Shown here piece after piece: positions 1-11,237 of a stretch of 64,000 nt of DNA. The stretch is from contig NC_064619.1 of the NCBI RefSeq assembly GCF_023898315.1, forward strand, positions 341,111,650 to 341,175,649, read 5' to 3'. The position numbers and the translations under genes are program-made. Within the stretch, counting starts at the first letter, position 1, and each line of letters starts with the position of its first letter. Source of the stretch: Schistocerca nitens. Its lineage: Eukaryota > Arthropoda > Insecta > Orthoptera > Acrididae. A model generated the notes under the pieces. That model saw nothing but the letters and a program-made list of their open reading frames with translations, was not told where the DNA came from and did no database searches.

Positions 1-153
1 CGCAACTTCCTACCTGTATTTAAGTATATGTTATCCAAACGCTAAATGAATACTGTCCCAAACCTAAAGTTATCACAAATTTGGACTAAGACTCCCATTC
101 AAAATTCTGCTACAGCTTCCGTCACTCCTCCCTGGGCAGGCTCCTCCATTCTG

Positions 154-347
154 CCGGCCGCTGTGGCCGAGCGACTCTAGGCGCTTCAGTCTGGAACCGC
201 GTGACCGCTACGGTCGCAGGTTCGAATCCTGCCTCGGGCATGGATGTGTGTGATGTCCTTAGGTTGGTTAGGTTTAAGTAGTTCTAAGTTCTAGGGGACT
301 GATGACCTCAGATGTTAAGTCCCATAGTGCTCAGAGCCATTTGAACA
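154..347 (+). mobile_element. SINE-A copy, tRNA-Leu-like head
   Basis: This is a SINE with a class-II (Leu-like) tRNA head and a conserved tail. The pol III A box (GGCCGAGCG type) and B box (GGTTCGAATCC) are visible. The tail runs from TCCTTAGGTT to the terminal CATTTGAAC. Head and tail are essentially complete. No clear target-site duplication was found. It is the reference for the many SINE-A copies in this window. Confidence 0.9.
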
Positions 348-1992
348 ATTTTTTTGATTCAGTTAAATAAATCAAATACGTCGACGCATAGATAGCAAAT
401 AAATGGTATTCTTCTGTACCACTTTAGCACGCAGAGTAAAGTTATGAGGAAGCACTTTTCTTTCTTTCTTTCTTAGTTTTCTTACAACTACTTTACAGAT
501 CAGAGAAGCCTCCGAAACCCTCGTTCTCTGAAGAGTCGTAGACTCCAACCATTTAGCGTCTAGTCGTAGTTTTACTGTCCTACCTCTTTCCGTAGATGCT
601 AACGACAGTAGCACGTGAACATTCGGCCAGCTTCGCCATTTTCGTGATACTCTTTCACAGGCTCTGCGTAATAATAACCTGCCCTTTGTCAGTAGTCGCT
701 TATTTCAATTGATTTCCCCGTTTGCATCCCATATTTTCAATAGGCTGATCCCCTGTCATGTCTGCTCCGCTTACATACTTTTGTTACAGAGTCACGTGCC
801 CCCAGCGCCAGAAGGCGGCATTCGACGTCATGTTGCCCAGTGATCATAATGTTTTCGGTGTTCAGTGTACAATTATTATTAAAATCTTAGGCATCTATGC
901 TTCGTTAAAACTGGGGATGACGGCACGTTATATTTGGCGGAACGGAGAAGGAACGAACTATCTCCCTCCACACCCGAACCGATCCCTGGATCCACATCGG
1001 TCCCGAGGTTCGAGCTGGTTCTACCTGCCGATTGTCGGAGCTAACATCACCCCAGGTTTCTGCTAATTTCCATCGGCAAAATTTCTCACCTTGGTTTTGA
1101 TGATTGTCGTCGGCGATGTTTAATTGTTACCTCTGTAGGACATTTCTGGTACTAGCGCACCACATACGTTCGACTGGGATGTTCACAGCTACTACGTAAT
1201 GGATACCACACAACGTGTGCGGCCCAACATCTCAGAGCGATTCGCCACGGAAAGAGCTTAACGTATGAGAAATTGCGAGCAGCAGGGACATCTAATTCAG
1301 CTCGTACCCCAGTGATCGTGGTCTGTACGCCGTTACCTATCCACCCATAATTGATAGGAAAAATGATGTCACTATAGCTACCTAGATAGATTGGTTCCGT
1401 TTCACGTAATTTAGCAATCTCGGTCACGCGGGTAGTGTGTAAGTAGGACACCGCGGTGGTTGGTTACTGCTAACTGCCCTCCAGGGCACAAGTATGGGGC
1501 TGAGGGTGAATTCCGATGCCGCCCCAACCCATCGGCAGGCGTCAGCCCGTGGCCAGCGTGAATGTTTCAGAGCTAATAGTATTACCGGGAAAGGAGTGCA
1601 GGCCGCACGCCACGCAGTAATTAGAGCCCTCCAGGGAGCTGTAGCGCGACCCGCCGTTGTTTCCATGACGAGGTTATTTGTTATGACTATCGACTATCGA
1701 TAAGTCTCCGTCGGCCACTCTCCGCACTACTAAGGTGTCTCCGCGGCACCCACCTGTGTGTAGTCAGTCCATCGTCCCTTTTCAAAGCACATTCCAACCA
1801 AAAGCATACTGGTTTTACTATTATAGCCTTTGTTTGGAATGTCCCGTTATGTCGGAAACAATGGCCGTCACAGACACACCTTTAACGCTTTCTTCACTAT
1901 TGTGATTTTTTCATATTAACTGTACTTTTCAAGCCTCCTTTTATCCTCCACGTTGATTCGGATTAGGCGGACGTATAACTTATTTACCTGCC
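348..1992. other. Unrecognised stretch, no supported gene
   Basis: I see no element or gene I can name here. The open frames are short and look random in composition. A GC-richer patch lies around 1490-1640 and contains the same 10-bp string GCCCTCCAGG twice (near 1476 and 1626), but it encodes nothing recognisable. Confidence 0.5.
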
Positions 1993-3010
1993 CAATGTTG
2001 ATGGTGTTGAGACAGCAACCAGCCACAAATTTAAGTTCCTTTATTCAAAAGGTACCGTTACCGGTTTCGAATCATTACAGTTCATCGACAGACGGCTTTC
2101 ATGCTTTCATTAGAACATGTGGTGCATTTTCTACTGATTAGTTGTCGTTAAATATAAATAATACATAATTACAAGCACTTCACACAAATGGTTGCGTTAC
2201 AGATTTGCATTGGGATGTGACTCACGTGAAATGCCGGTTTGGAGTACTTGTTTTCACAGTTTTCATCCAGCAGACGGCGTTCGTAGTTTTCACTACATTC
2301 CCATCATTGCACACGTAAACTTGTATATATGAGAGCTTCACACTTGTCACTAAATACGTTTCCACGACATTCCTACCGTTGCGCAAGTAAATTTGTATCA
2401 CTGAGCACTTCATATTAGTCACAGAACAGATTTCTAATATGCATCGCATGTTTTGATAGATACAAAGTGTTTACAATTATATGAGTGTCAAAGATGCTAT
2501 GATATATCGTAACATTATAAAGATGCCCCATGTTTGGAAAAATATCATGTATTCACTTACGTAACTGAAACGCCTTTTACACCATTACAGAGAGACATTC
2601 ATTTTGTGAATATTAGAGCGAATACTGCTACACTAATCATAAAGATATTCAGTGACAAATCTGAAGCGCTCAATTATACAAGTTAAAGTGTGCAATGATG
2701 GGAATGTACCGAAAACTACGAACGCCGTCTGTTGGATGAAAACTATGAAAACAAGTACTCCAAACCAACATTTCACGTGAGTCACATCCCAAAGAAAATC
2801 TGTAACGCAACCATCTGTGTGACGTGCTTATAATTGTGTATTATTTATATTTTAGGACAACTAATCAGTAAAAAATGCACCACATATTCTAATGAAAGCA
2901 TGAAAGCCGTCTGACGATGAATTTTAATGATTCGAAACCTGTAACGGTACATTTTGAATAAAGATACTTAAAATAAATTTGTGGCTGGTTGAAGCCTCAA
3001 CAACATCAAT
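1993..3010. repeat. Foldback element with ~358-bp inverted arms
   Basis: The left arm (about 1993-2350) is repeated in inverted orientation at about 2652-3010, leaving roughly 300 bp between. The arms share CAACCAGCCACAAAT at the outer side and GTGCAATGATGGGAATGT at the inner side. On the minus strand, 2230-2449 holds two degenerate units of about 75 bp, and a related unit lies near 2650-2720. No transposase is encoded. Near the outer part of each arm is a CTGNCGATGAA...GAAACC core shared with other palindromic repeats in the window. Likely a non-autonomous foldback, or a pair of inverted Penelope-type terminal repeats; the class is not established. Confidence 0.75.
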
Positions 3011-3735
3011 ATCTGTCATCAAATAAGAGCCACGATCTCCAACCATGTCATCAAATGATAAAATTGCATGTTATTTACCTTATTTCTGGTGAAACCCTAA
3101 CCTACAATTTGTATTCTCCGACGATACAATATGTGATACTAAAAAAAAGAACTCATTTTAAATTCTTCACGCAAATGGTGATGAGTACACTAGAATATCG
3201 CTGTGTCTACACCATCCTTCTTGAATCAGTGTGGAAGATATGGACGTTCGATGATCACCGATATTTACTAAATATCTGTGTTGGCAGTTTGAAACATCGC
3301 CAGTGAACTCGTCGCAACATAGTAAGATCCATGTGAGAAACAGAATATCGATCTCTGGCGTTGATAAAAAAACTGGGCTACTTGCCACTGTTGTCAATTG
3401 CTTACTTCGCCAATTAAATGAAACTTTTTCTGAATACTTTCTAGCATACCAGCGCAACACATTTTGAGATCTGCAAGACTTGGCCTTGAGAGAGGGGAGG
3501 GACCTGTAGTACATTTCAACTAACTAGACAGGAACATTGGCTATGGTAGAAGCTAATCGTGGACTAACGCCTTTTGTTGTTCATTCACTTTGTGTCTTCG
3601 TGGAGTCAGGCAGTGTGTACCATTATTGTTTGGAATGCTTTTTGTACTCAGTAAAAAGGATACTACGAAATATGTGAACACATTTTTGTTTGTGGAACAA
3701 CAGATTACATTTGATCCACGTAAGTATAAGTACTT
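3011..3735. other. Unrecognised AT-rich stretch
   Basis: No recognisable gene, SINE or transposon protein. The frames at 2989-3306 (+) and 3167-3514 (-) overlap antiparallel and show no domain features. Confidence 0.5.
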
Positions 3736-3874
3736 ACACTGAGCTGACAAAAGTCATGGGATGATATGCACAAATACAGATGGCGGTAGTATCGCATACA
3801 CAAGGTATAAAAGGGCACTACACTGACAGAGCTGTCATTTGTAGTCAGGTTATTCGTCTGAAAAGGTTCTCGAT

Positions 3875-4201
3875 GTGAATATAGCCGCTAAACGTGAATT
3901 ATCGGACTTTGAACATGGAATGGTAGCTGGAGCTAGACGCATGGGGCACTCAGTTTCGAAAATCGTTAGGGAATTCAATATTCCGAGATACACAGTGTCA
4001 AGAGTTTGCCGAGAATACCAAATTTCAGGCATTACCTCTCACCACGGACAACGCAGTGGCCGATGGCCTTCACTTAACGACCGAGAGCAGCGCCGTTTGC
4101 ATAGAGTATTCAGTGCTAACAGACACGCAACACTGCGTGAAATAACCATCGAAATCAATGTAGGACGTAGGACGAACGTATCCGTTAGAACAGTGCGGTG
4201 A
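3875..4201 (+). pseudogene. Tc1 transposase N-terminal fragment (paired HTH)
   Basis: About 108 codons of the DNA-binding half of a Tc1/IS630-type transposase. A first helix-turn-helix lies around ELSDFEHGMVAGARRMGHSV, followed by a VSRVCREYQ recognition-helix segment and a second domain (REQRRLHRVF...LREIT). The frame stops at 4199-4201, where intact relatives continue into the catalytic core. Downstream, the homologous reading moves between frames (DESRFQLVRADGR near 4345-4385), so several indels and stops are present. Function inferred from family resemblance: binding the terminal repeats of its own element. Confidence 0.8.
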
Positions 4202-4435
4202 AATTTGGCGTTAACGGGCTATGGCAGCAGATGACCAACGCGAGTGCCTTGCTAACAGCATAACATCGCCTGCAGCGCCTCTCCTGGGCTCGAGACGATA
4301 CCGGTTGTACCCTAGACGACTGGAAAACTGTGACCATGACCAGATGAGTCCCGATTTCAGTTGGTCAGAGCTGATGGTAGGGTTCAAGTGTGGCGCAGCC
4401 CCCACGAAGCCATGGACCCAAGTTGTAAAAAAGGC

Positions 4436-4631
4436 CCGGCCGGGGTGGCCGAGCGGTTCTAGGCGCTACAGTCTGTAACCGCGCGACCGCTACGGTCGCA
4501 GGTTCGAATCCTGCCTCGGGTATGGATGTTTGTGATGTCCTTAGGTTAGTTAGGTTTAAGTGGTTCTAAGTTCTAGGGGACTAATGACCTCAGAAGTTAA
4601 GTCCCATAGTGCTCAGAGCCATTTGAACCAT
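4436..4631 (+). mobile_element. SINE-A nested in Tc1 transposase, 13-bp TSD
   Basis: A full SINE-A flanked by a perfect 13-bp target-site duplication TTGTAAAAAAGGC (4423-4435 and 4632-4644). It splits the transposase between the WRSPHEAMDPS-like region and the following segment. This orders events: the Tc1 was in place first, then the SINE. Confidence 0.93.
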
Positions 4632-4647
4632 TTGTAAAAAAGGCACT

Positions 4648-5122
4648 GTGCAACCTAGTGGTGCCTGTATAATGGATTGGGCTATGTTTAGATGGAGTGC
4701 ACTGGGTCCTCTGGTCCAACTTAACCGATCATTCACTGGAAACGGTTATGTCGGCTACTTGCAGACCATTTACACCCATTCATGGGCTTCATATTCCCAA
4801 ACATCGGTGGCATTTTTATGGATGACAGTGCGCCATGTCACCAGGCTACAACTGTTCGCGATTGGTTTGAAGAACATTCCAGACATTTTGAATGAATGAT
4901 ATATCCACCCAGATCGACCGCCATCCCATCGAACATTTATGGGACATAATCGAGAGGTCAGTTCATGCACAAAATCTTACACCGGCAACACCCTCGCAGT
5001 TGTGGACGGCTATAGATGCATGGCTCAGTATTTCTGCAGCGGACTTCCAACAACATGTTGAATCCATGTCACGTCGAGTCGCTGCATTACGACGGGCAAA
5101 AGCACGTCCGACACGATATTAG
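4648..5122 (+). pseudogene. Tc1 transposase C-terminal fragment (DDE core)
   Basis: Catalytic-half remnants in two adjacent frames. 4648-4899 retains a MFRWSALGPLVQLNRSFTGN-like strand region. 4892-5122 retains PIEHLWDIIERSVHAQN, containing the glutamate of the DD34E triad, and ends AALRRAKARPTRY, the usual Tc1 C-terminus. The aspartate of the SAPCH strand is read in a different frame, near 4833. At least one frameshift and several stops make it inactive. Confidence 0.82.
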
Positions 5123-5153
5123 GAGGTACCCCACGACTCTTATCACTTCAGTG

Positions 5154-5639
5154 TATATAAAGAAAGCGCTATATCCACATTTAAGATTGCAGAACACTGT
5201 ATTCTCTCACGTCTCGAATAATTTTGCTCTTTTCGTTTGATACTTTGAAAGATAATTATTACGAATAATTAACACTTTCAATACTCATTTTCACATGGTT
5301 TTTGTTAATTCTAGAGACCATTATGTAATTATGCGTCATTGTAGGAACATAGTATTCTCCGACGAGTGATGTCAGCATGTTGCTGATACTACTTTTTTAA
5401 TATTTATATCGTTACCAAAGGCTTTACGAAAACCAAAGAAAATTCCGACCACTAGAGTACTCAAATGTGGAGTGATCAATGAGCGAATTGCTTTATATTT
5501 CGACCGTTAGCAGAACTACCGGCAGCTAAGTAACAAGCATCGATGTCTGCTCCTTCGGTTTCTCATTCAGGCTTCCACCTAAAATTTATAGTACTGTATA
5601 CCCATCAAAAATTGTCCGTTGAATTTCCTCAATATGAGA
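5154..5639. other. Unrecognised stretch left of LINE
   Basis: Nothing recognisable. The frame of the LINE ORF1 is open from 5543, but residues before about 5655 do not look like the ORF1 esterase, so the true 5' end of the LINE is uncertain and may lie in this interval. Confidence 0.4.
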
Positions 5640-6408
5640 GCTATAAGGGCGATCGGTTTTACTTACTGGTAGTTGGGAGCTCCAACGTCAGGCGCGTAAT
5701 GGGGCCCCTTAGGGAAATGGCAGCAAGACAGGGGAAGAAAACCAATGTGCACTCCGTGTGCATACCGGGGGGAGTCATTCCAGATGTGGTTCAAATGGCT
5801 CTGAGCACTATGGGACTCAACATCTTAGGTCATAAGTCCCCTAGAACTTAGAACTACTTAAACCTAACTAACCTAAGGACATCACACACACCCATGCCCG
5901 AGGCAGGATTCGAACCTGCGACCGTAGCAGTCCCGCGGTTCCGGACTGCAGCGCCAGAACCGCTAGACCACCGCGGCCGGCTCCAGATGTGGAAAGGGTC
6001 CTTCCGGATGCCATGTAGGGTACAGGGTGCACCCATCTGCAGGTGGTCGCTCATGTCGGCACCAATGATGGGTGTCGCTATGGATCGGAGGAAATCCTCT
6101 CTGGCTTCCGGCGGCTATCTGATTTGGTGAAGACTGCCAGTCTCGCTAGCGGGATGAAAGCAGAGCTCACCATCTGCAGCATCGTCGACAGGACTGACTG
6201 CGGACCTTTGGTACAGAGCCGAGTGGAGGGTCTGAATCAGAGGCTGAGACGGTTCTGCGACCATGTGGGCTGCAGATTCCTCGACTTGCGCCATAGGGTG
6301 GTGGGGTTTCGGGTTCCGCTGGATAGGTCAGGAGTCCACTACACGCAACAAGCGGCTACACGGGTAGCAGGGGTTGTGTGGCGTGGGCAGGGCGGTTTTT
6401 TAGATTAG
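5640..6408 (+). pseudogene. LINE ORF1, SGNH/GDSL esterase-like, SINE-interrupted
   Basis: ORF1 remnant. Block I reads LLVVGSSNVRRV (the usual GDS appears as GSS). Block III is VVAHVGTND (GxND) at about 6040-6072. Block V reads DRSGVHYTQQAA near 6325-6360, where the expected DxxH acid seems replaced by serine. A SINE-A (5790-5981) interrupts it; the frame on either side is continuous once the 203-bp insertion and duplication are discounted, apart from one TAG around 6015. ORF1 of CR1/L2 elements is thought to bind RNA or membranes; activity here is unlikely. Confidence 0.78.
5790..5981 (-). mobile_element. SINE-A nested in LINE ORF1, 11-bp TSD
   Basis: Minus-strand SINE-A with a complete head (ending at about 5981) and tail (starting near 5790). 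The duplication TCCAGATGTGG is perfect at 5779-5789 and 5982-5992. It was inserted after the LINE. Confidence 0.93.
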
Positions 6409-9400
6409 ATGGCCTTGGGCAAATACAGAAAGGGCAACAGCCTCAACGGGTGCGGGGCAAAGTCAGGACATGCGGGGACCAAGCAGCAATCGGTATTGTA
6501 ATTGTCAACTGTCGAAGCTGCGTTGGTAAAGTACCGGAACTTCAAGCGCTGATAGAAAGCACCGAAGCTGAAATCGTTATAGGTACAGAAAGCTGGCTGA
6601 AGCCAGAGATAAATTCTGCCGAATTTTTTACAAACGTACAGAGGTGTTTAGAAAGGATAGATTGCATGCAACCGGTGGTGGCGTGTTTGTCGCTGTTAGT
6701 AGTAGTTTATCCTGTAGTGAAGTAGAAGTGGATAGTTCCTGTGAATTATTATGGGTGGAGGTTACACTCAACAACCGAGCTAGGTTAATAATTGGCTCCT
6801 TTTACCGACCTCCCGACTCAGCAGCATTAGTGGCAGAACAACTGAGAGAAAACTTGGAATACATTTCACATAAATTTTCTCAGCATGTTATAGTCTTAGG
6901 TGGAGATTTCAATTTACCAGATATAGACTGGGACACTCAGATGTTTAGGACGGGTGGTAGGGACAGAGCATCGAGTGACATTATACTGAGTGCACTATCC
7001 GAAATTTACCTCGAGCAATTAAACAGAGAACCGACTCGTGGAGATAACATCTTGGACCTACTGATAACAAACAGACCCGAACTTTTCGATTATGTATGTG
7101 CAGAACAGGGAATCAGTGATCATAAGGCCGTTGCAACATCCCTGAATATGGAAGTTAATAGGAATACAAAAAAAGGGAGGAAGGTTTATCTGTTTAGCAA
7201 GAGTAATAGAAGGCAGATTTCAGACTACCTAACATATCAAAACGGAAATTTCTGTTCCGACACTGACAATGTTGAGTGTTTATGGAAAAAGTTCAAGGCA
7301 ATCGTAAAATGCGTTTTAGACAGGTACGTGCCGAGTAAAACTGTGAGGGGCGGGAAAAACCCACCGTGGTACAACAACAAAGTTAGGAAACTACTGCGAA
7401 AGCAAAGAGAGCTTCACTCCTAGTTTCAACGCAGCCAAAACCTCTCAGACAAACAGAAGCTAAACGATGTCAAAGTTAGCGTAAGGAGGGCTATGCGTGA
7501 AGCGTTCAGTGAATTCGAAAGTAAAATTCTATGCACCGACTTGACAGAAAATCCTAGGAAGTTCTGGTCTTACGTTAAATCAGTAAGTGGCTCGAAACAG
7601 CATATCCAGACACTCCGGGATGATGATGGCATTGAAATAGAGGACGACACGCGTAAAGCTGAAATACTAAACACCTTTTTCCAAAGCTGTTTCACAGAGG
7701 AAGACCGCACTGCAGTTCCTTCTCTAAATCCTCGCACAAACGAAAAAATGGCTGACATCGAAATAAGTGTCCAAGGAATAGAAAAGCAACTGGAATCACC
7801 CAACAGAGGAAAGTCCACTGGACCTAACGGGATACCAATTCGATTCTACACAGAGTACGCGAAAGAACTTGCCCCCCTTCTAACAGCCGTGTACCGCAAG
7901 TCTCTAGAGGAACGGAGGGTTCCAAATGATTGGAAAAGAGCACAGGTAGTCCCAGTCTTCAAGAAGGGTCGTCGAGCAGATGCGCAAAACTATAGACCTA
8001 TATCTCTGACGTCGATTTGTTGTAGAATTTTAGAACATGTTTTTTGCTCGAGTATCATGTCGTTTTTGGAAACCCAGAATCTACTATGTAGGAATCAACA
8101 TGGATTCCGGAAACAGCGATCGTGTGAGACCCAACTCGCCTTATTTGTTCATGAGACCCAGAAAATATTAGATACAGGCTCCCAGGTAGATGCTATTTTT
8201 CTTGACTTCCGGAAGGCGTTCGATACAAAAATGGTTCAAATGGCTCTGAGCACTATGGGACTCAACTGCTGAGGTCATTAGTCCCCTAGAACTTAGAACT
8301 AGTTAAACCTAACTAACCTAAGGACATCACAAACATCCATGCCCGAGGCAGGATTCGAACCTGCGACCGTAGCGGTCTTGCGGTTCCAGACTGCAGCGCC
8401 TTTAACCGCACGGCCACTTCGGCCGGCCGTTCGATACGGTTCCGCACTGTCGCCTGATAAACAAAGTAAGAGCCTACGGAATATCAGACCAGCTGTGTGG
8501 CTGGATTGAAGAGTTTTTAGCAAACAGAACACAGCATGTTGTTATCAATGGAGAGACGACTACAGACGTTAAAGTAACCTCTGGCGTGCCACAGGGGAGT
8601 GTTATGGGACTATTACTTTTCACAATATGTATAAATGACCTAGTAGATAGTGTCGGAAGTTCCATGCGGCTTTTCGCGGATGATGCTGTAGTATACAGAG
8701 AAGTTGCAGCATTAGAAAATTGTTGCAAAATGCAGGAAGATCTGCAGCGGATAGGCACTTGGTGCAGGGAGTGGCAACTGTCCCTTAACATAGACAAATG
8801 TAATGTATTGCGAATACATAGAAAGAAGGATCCTTTATTGTATGATTATATGATAGCGGAACAAACACTGGTAGCAGTTACTTCTGTAAAATATCTGGGT
8901 GTATGCGTGCGGAACGATTTGAAGTGGAATGATCATATAAAATTAATTGTTGGTAAGGCGGGTACCAGGTTGAGATTCATTGGGAGAGTGCTTAGAAAAT
9001 GTAGTCCGTCAACAAAGGAGGTGGCTTACAAAACACTCGTTCGACCTATACTTGAGTATTGCTCATCAGTGTGGGATCCGTACCAGATCGGGTTGACGGA
9101 GGAGATAGAGAAGATCCAAAGAAGAGCGGCGCGTTTCGTCACAGGGTTATTTGGTAACCGTGATAGCGTTACGGAGATATTTAATAAACTCAAGTGGCAG
9201 ACTCTGCAAGAGAGGCGCTCTGCATCGCGGTGTAGCCTGCTCGCCACGTTTCGAGAGGGTGCGTTTCTGGATGAGGAATATATTGCTTCCCCCTACTTAT
9301 ACCTCCCGAGGAGATCACGAATGTAAAATTAGAGAGATTAGAGCGCGCACGGAGGCTTTCAGACAGTCGTTCTTCCCGCGAACCATACGCGACTGGAACA

Positions 9401-9414
9401 GGAAAGGGAGGTAA
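6378..9414 (+). pseudogene. LINE ORF2, endonuclease plus reverse transcriptase, broken
   Basis: The AP-type endonuclease begins near 6490: VNCRSCVGKVPEL with the first Asn, then IGTESWL with the catalytic Glu. A frameshift near 6640 moves to a frame carrying GSFYRPPDS, LGGDFNLPDIDW and the final ISDHKAV. A TAG at 7421-7423 interrupts without a frame change. The reverse transcriptase follows with NYRPISLTSICC, FLDFRKAFDT, SGVPQGSVMG, the catalytic FADDAVVY and a KYLGV motif. A SINE-A splits the palm at FDT (8217-8437), with the frame preserved across it. A final frameshift near 9300 leads to the terminal PRTIRDWNR. ORF2 overlaps the end of ORF1. It would have acted in target-primed reverse transcription. 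Confidence 0.88.
8227..8427 (-). mobile_element. SINE-A nested in LINE RT palm, 10-bp TSD
   Basis: Minus-strand SINE-A flanked by CGTTCGATAC at 8217-8226 and 8428-8437. The head subtype differs slightly (the tRNA-like part reads GCGGTTAAAGGCGC on the minus strand), matching the copies at 51371 and 24458, so SINE-A has subfamilies. Confidence 0.93.
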
Positions 9415-9499
9415 TGACAGTGGCACGTAAAGTGCCCTCCGCCACACACCGTTGGGTGGCTTGCGGAGTATAAATGTAGATGTAGATGTAGGTTTTAAT

Positions 9500-9765
9500 A
9501 TTAAAAACCATTCAAAAGATAAGATCGCACAAAATATTTTTTATTCAAGACAACCGCTTTGAACAGTCTTAGCTGTCATCTTGAGGCCTTAAACATTTCT
9601 TGATAGCAAAACATGGTCTTTTGTACATGAGGTTCAGCATAAAATGAACATGTTTTACTACCAGAAATTTTTAAGACCTGAAGATGACAGCTAAGACTCT
9701 TGAAACCGGTTGTCTTGAATAAAAAATATTTTGTGCGATCTTTGCTTTTGAATGGTTTTTAAAAA
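9500..9765. repeat. 266-bp palindromic repeat with hammerhead-like core
   Basis: Left arm about 9500-9594 and right arm about 9671-9765 are near-perfect inverted copies sharing ATCGCACAAAATATTTTTTA and TTCAAGACAACCG. The short centre is itself partly symmetric. The right arm carries CTGAAGA at 9678-9684 and GAAA at 9702-9705, and then AATAAAAAATATT. It lies about 9 bp from the LINE 3' tail. No coding capacity. Non-autonomous; class unresolved. Confidence 0.8.
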
Positions 9766-10978
9766 AACTATCCGCCATGACACTGCGATGAATGATACAT
9801 CCTTTGCAATTCCCAGTGATTAAAAAAGAGTGGAGCATCATGATGGTAGCCGGGGCTGTAGCGCCGCAACCAATAATTGGATCTCTTTCATACAGGATGC
9901 AACATGAATGACTCCCGTAATTAACTGTGCTGGGAAAGACTCCTTCATTCGATAAAGAAGACCGCCATTTGAGGGATGTAATTTTGACATCGAGGTGTAC
10001 ATTGACACAGATGTATCTGGCCTGTTGAAACCACTCCCCTCGTAAGAACTCACAAACAGGCAGTCTTCTAGACTTCGTAATGGTGAGAAAGGTATTCAGT
10101 CATGGCGTCCCCACTCCGGCAAAGGATAAGTAACAACATTCAGCTCAACTCCCGTCAAATGCCGTACAGGCGACAAGTGTTAATACTATTTACACAAAAA
10201 AGGGCAAGGAACCCTCCCTCGCGGCGACATATGTAGGGAAACGAGCACGCATCGGATAATTTCATGCTGCTCTTGGTAATCACCCACACGACATTAGCCG
10301 TTCGTCCTAGAGGCGTCGAACCTGTGGTGGTAGATTTCTCTGATGTTGAATTTTACATTTTCGCCTTTCCCTCTCCTTTGGTAGCACTGGTAGCATTTTA
10401 CGTCCTGCCGGACTTGGATATTCTGTGCAGTCCCTGTGCAGCACCTACGAACTTCTTGTACAGTTGTCTATGCTCAAAGACAAAAAATATATATAACTAG
10501 TAAACTTCAATGTTTTTTCCTTGTGATTTTCCCTTTTTCACAAATTTCCCTTAGTTAGCGAAGTATAATGCAGCTGTGCTTACCACGGAACATACAGACA
10601 CCTCGGCGTCAGCATTAACCTTACAGCAGACAGGTGTTCACCGCTCGCAACGCCTAAAGGTGACGCACAGACGTTCCGTCCATAACATCGATTACTAGGT
10701 CTGAATGCGTTAACAAGTCGTTATTCAAGCTCAGTCAAGATTCGTGATTTCCATTCTGGGGAGGGTGGTGAAATGGTTATCAGTGTGGTCAAATTCTCGA
10801 GTGCCTCAGAGTCCTACCAACATTTTGTCCCCTTCCATTATGCCTGAAAATATATAAATATATTTTTTTGGCAGTTATGTTCAACGCGCAGATTGCGAAA
10901 TACGTCAGAATGCACAAAAAACCTTGTAGATAATGCACTTTCGCAAGGAAACCCGTTAACAAGCAAGAAAGGTGTCAG
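9766..10978. other. Unrecognised stretch
   Basis: Mixed-composition DNA without recognisable repeats or domains. The frame at 10264-10500 is hydrophobic but lacks a credible signal-peptide or exon context. Confidence 0.45.
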
Positions 10979-10991
10979 CAACTGAAAGTAA

Positions 10992-11224
10992 AGCGAGCGA
11001 GGTGGCGCAGTGGTTAGACACTGGACTCGCATTCGGGAGGACGACGGTTCAATCCCGCGTCCGACCATCCTGATTTAGGTTTTCCGTGATTTCCCTAAAT
11101 CACTCCAGGCAAATGCCGGGATGGTTCCTTTGAAAGGGCACGGCCGACTTCCTTTCCCGTCCTTCCATAATCCGATGAGACCGATGACCTCGCTGTTTGG
11201 TCTCTTTCCCCAAAGAACCCAACC
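10992..11224 (+). mobile_element. SINE-D copy with 13-bp TSD
   Basis: A tRNA-like head with A box TGGCGCAGTGG and B box GGTTCAATCCC at about 10996-11066. The body includes TTTTCCGTGATTTCCCTAAA and the GACCGATGACCTCGCTGTTT segment. It is bounded by a perfect CAACTGAAAGTAA duplication (10979-10991 and 11225-11237). Unrelated in head to SINE-A. A second, inverted copy lies at 57830-58034. Confidence 0.92.
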
Positions 11225-11237
11225 CAACTGAAAGTAA

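Larger units (their letters stand above)
3736..5153 (+). mobile_element. Tc1-like element, family A, copy 1
   Basis: Bounded by TA (3734-3735 and 5154-5155) with imperfect terminal inverted repeats beginning CACTGAG(C/G)TGA at the left and complementary CACTGAAGTGA at the right. It carries a broken transposase and a nested SINE-A (about 4436-4631). A second copy of the family lies inverted at 53044-54348 with the same ends and homologous transposase pieces. Non-autonomous now because the transposase is disrupted. Confidence 0.88.
5640..9491 (+). mobile_element. CR1/L2-like non-LTR retrotransposon, near full length, broken
   Basis: A LINE with two reading frames: ORF1 with an esterase-like domain, then ORF2 with AP-type endonuclease and reverse transcriptase. 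It ends in a short 3' UTR and a GTAGAT-type simple tail at about 9475-9491. An esterase in ORF1 with AP endonuclease plus RT is characteristic of the CR1/L2 group; the clade is inferred without a tree. Damage includes two SINE insertions, two in-frame stops and at least two frameshifts. A second, 5'-truncated copy lies inverted at 13441-14470. The 5' boundary is approximate. Confidence 0.87.

Noticed and set aside
154..240. tRNA gene candidates at SINE heads
   Set aside because: Heads have A and B boxes but are joined to SINE tails, have TSDs and many mismatches in the stems; they are retroposons, not tRNA genes.
758..1066. 102-codon plus-strand open frame
   Set aside because: Composition looks random, with no homology, exon boundaries or repeat family recognised.
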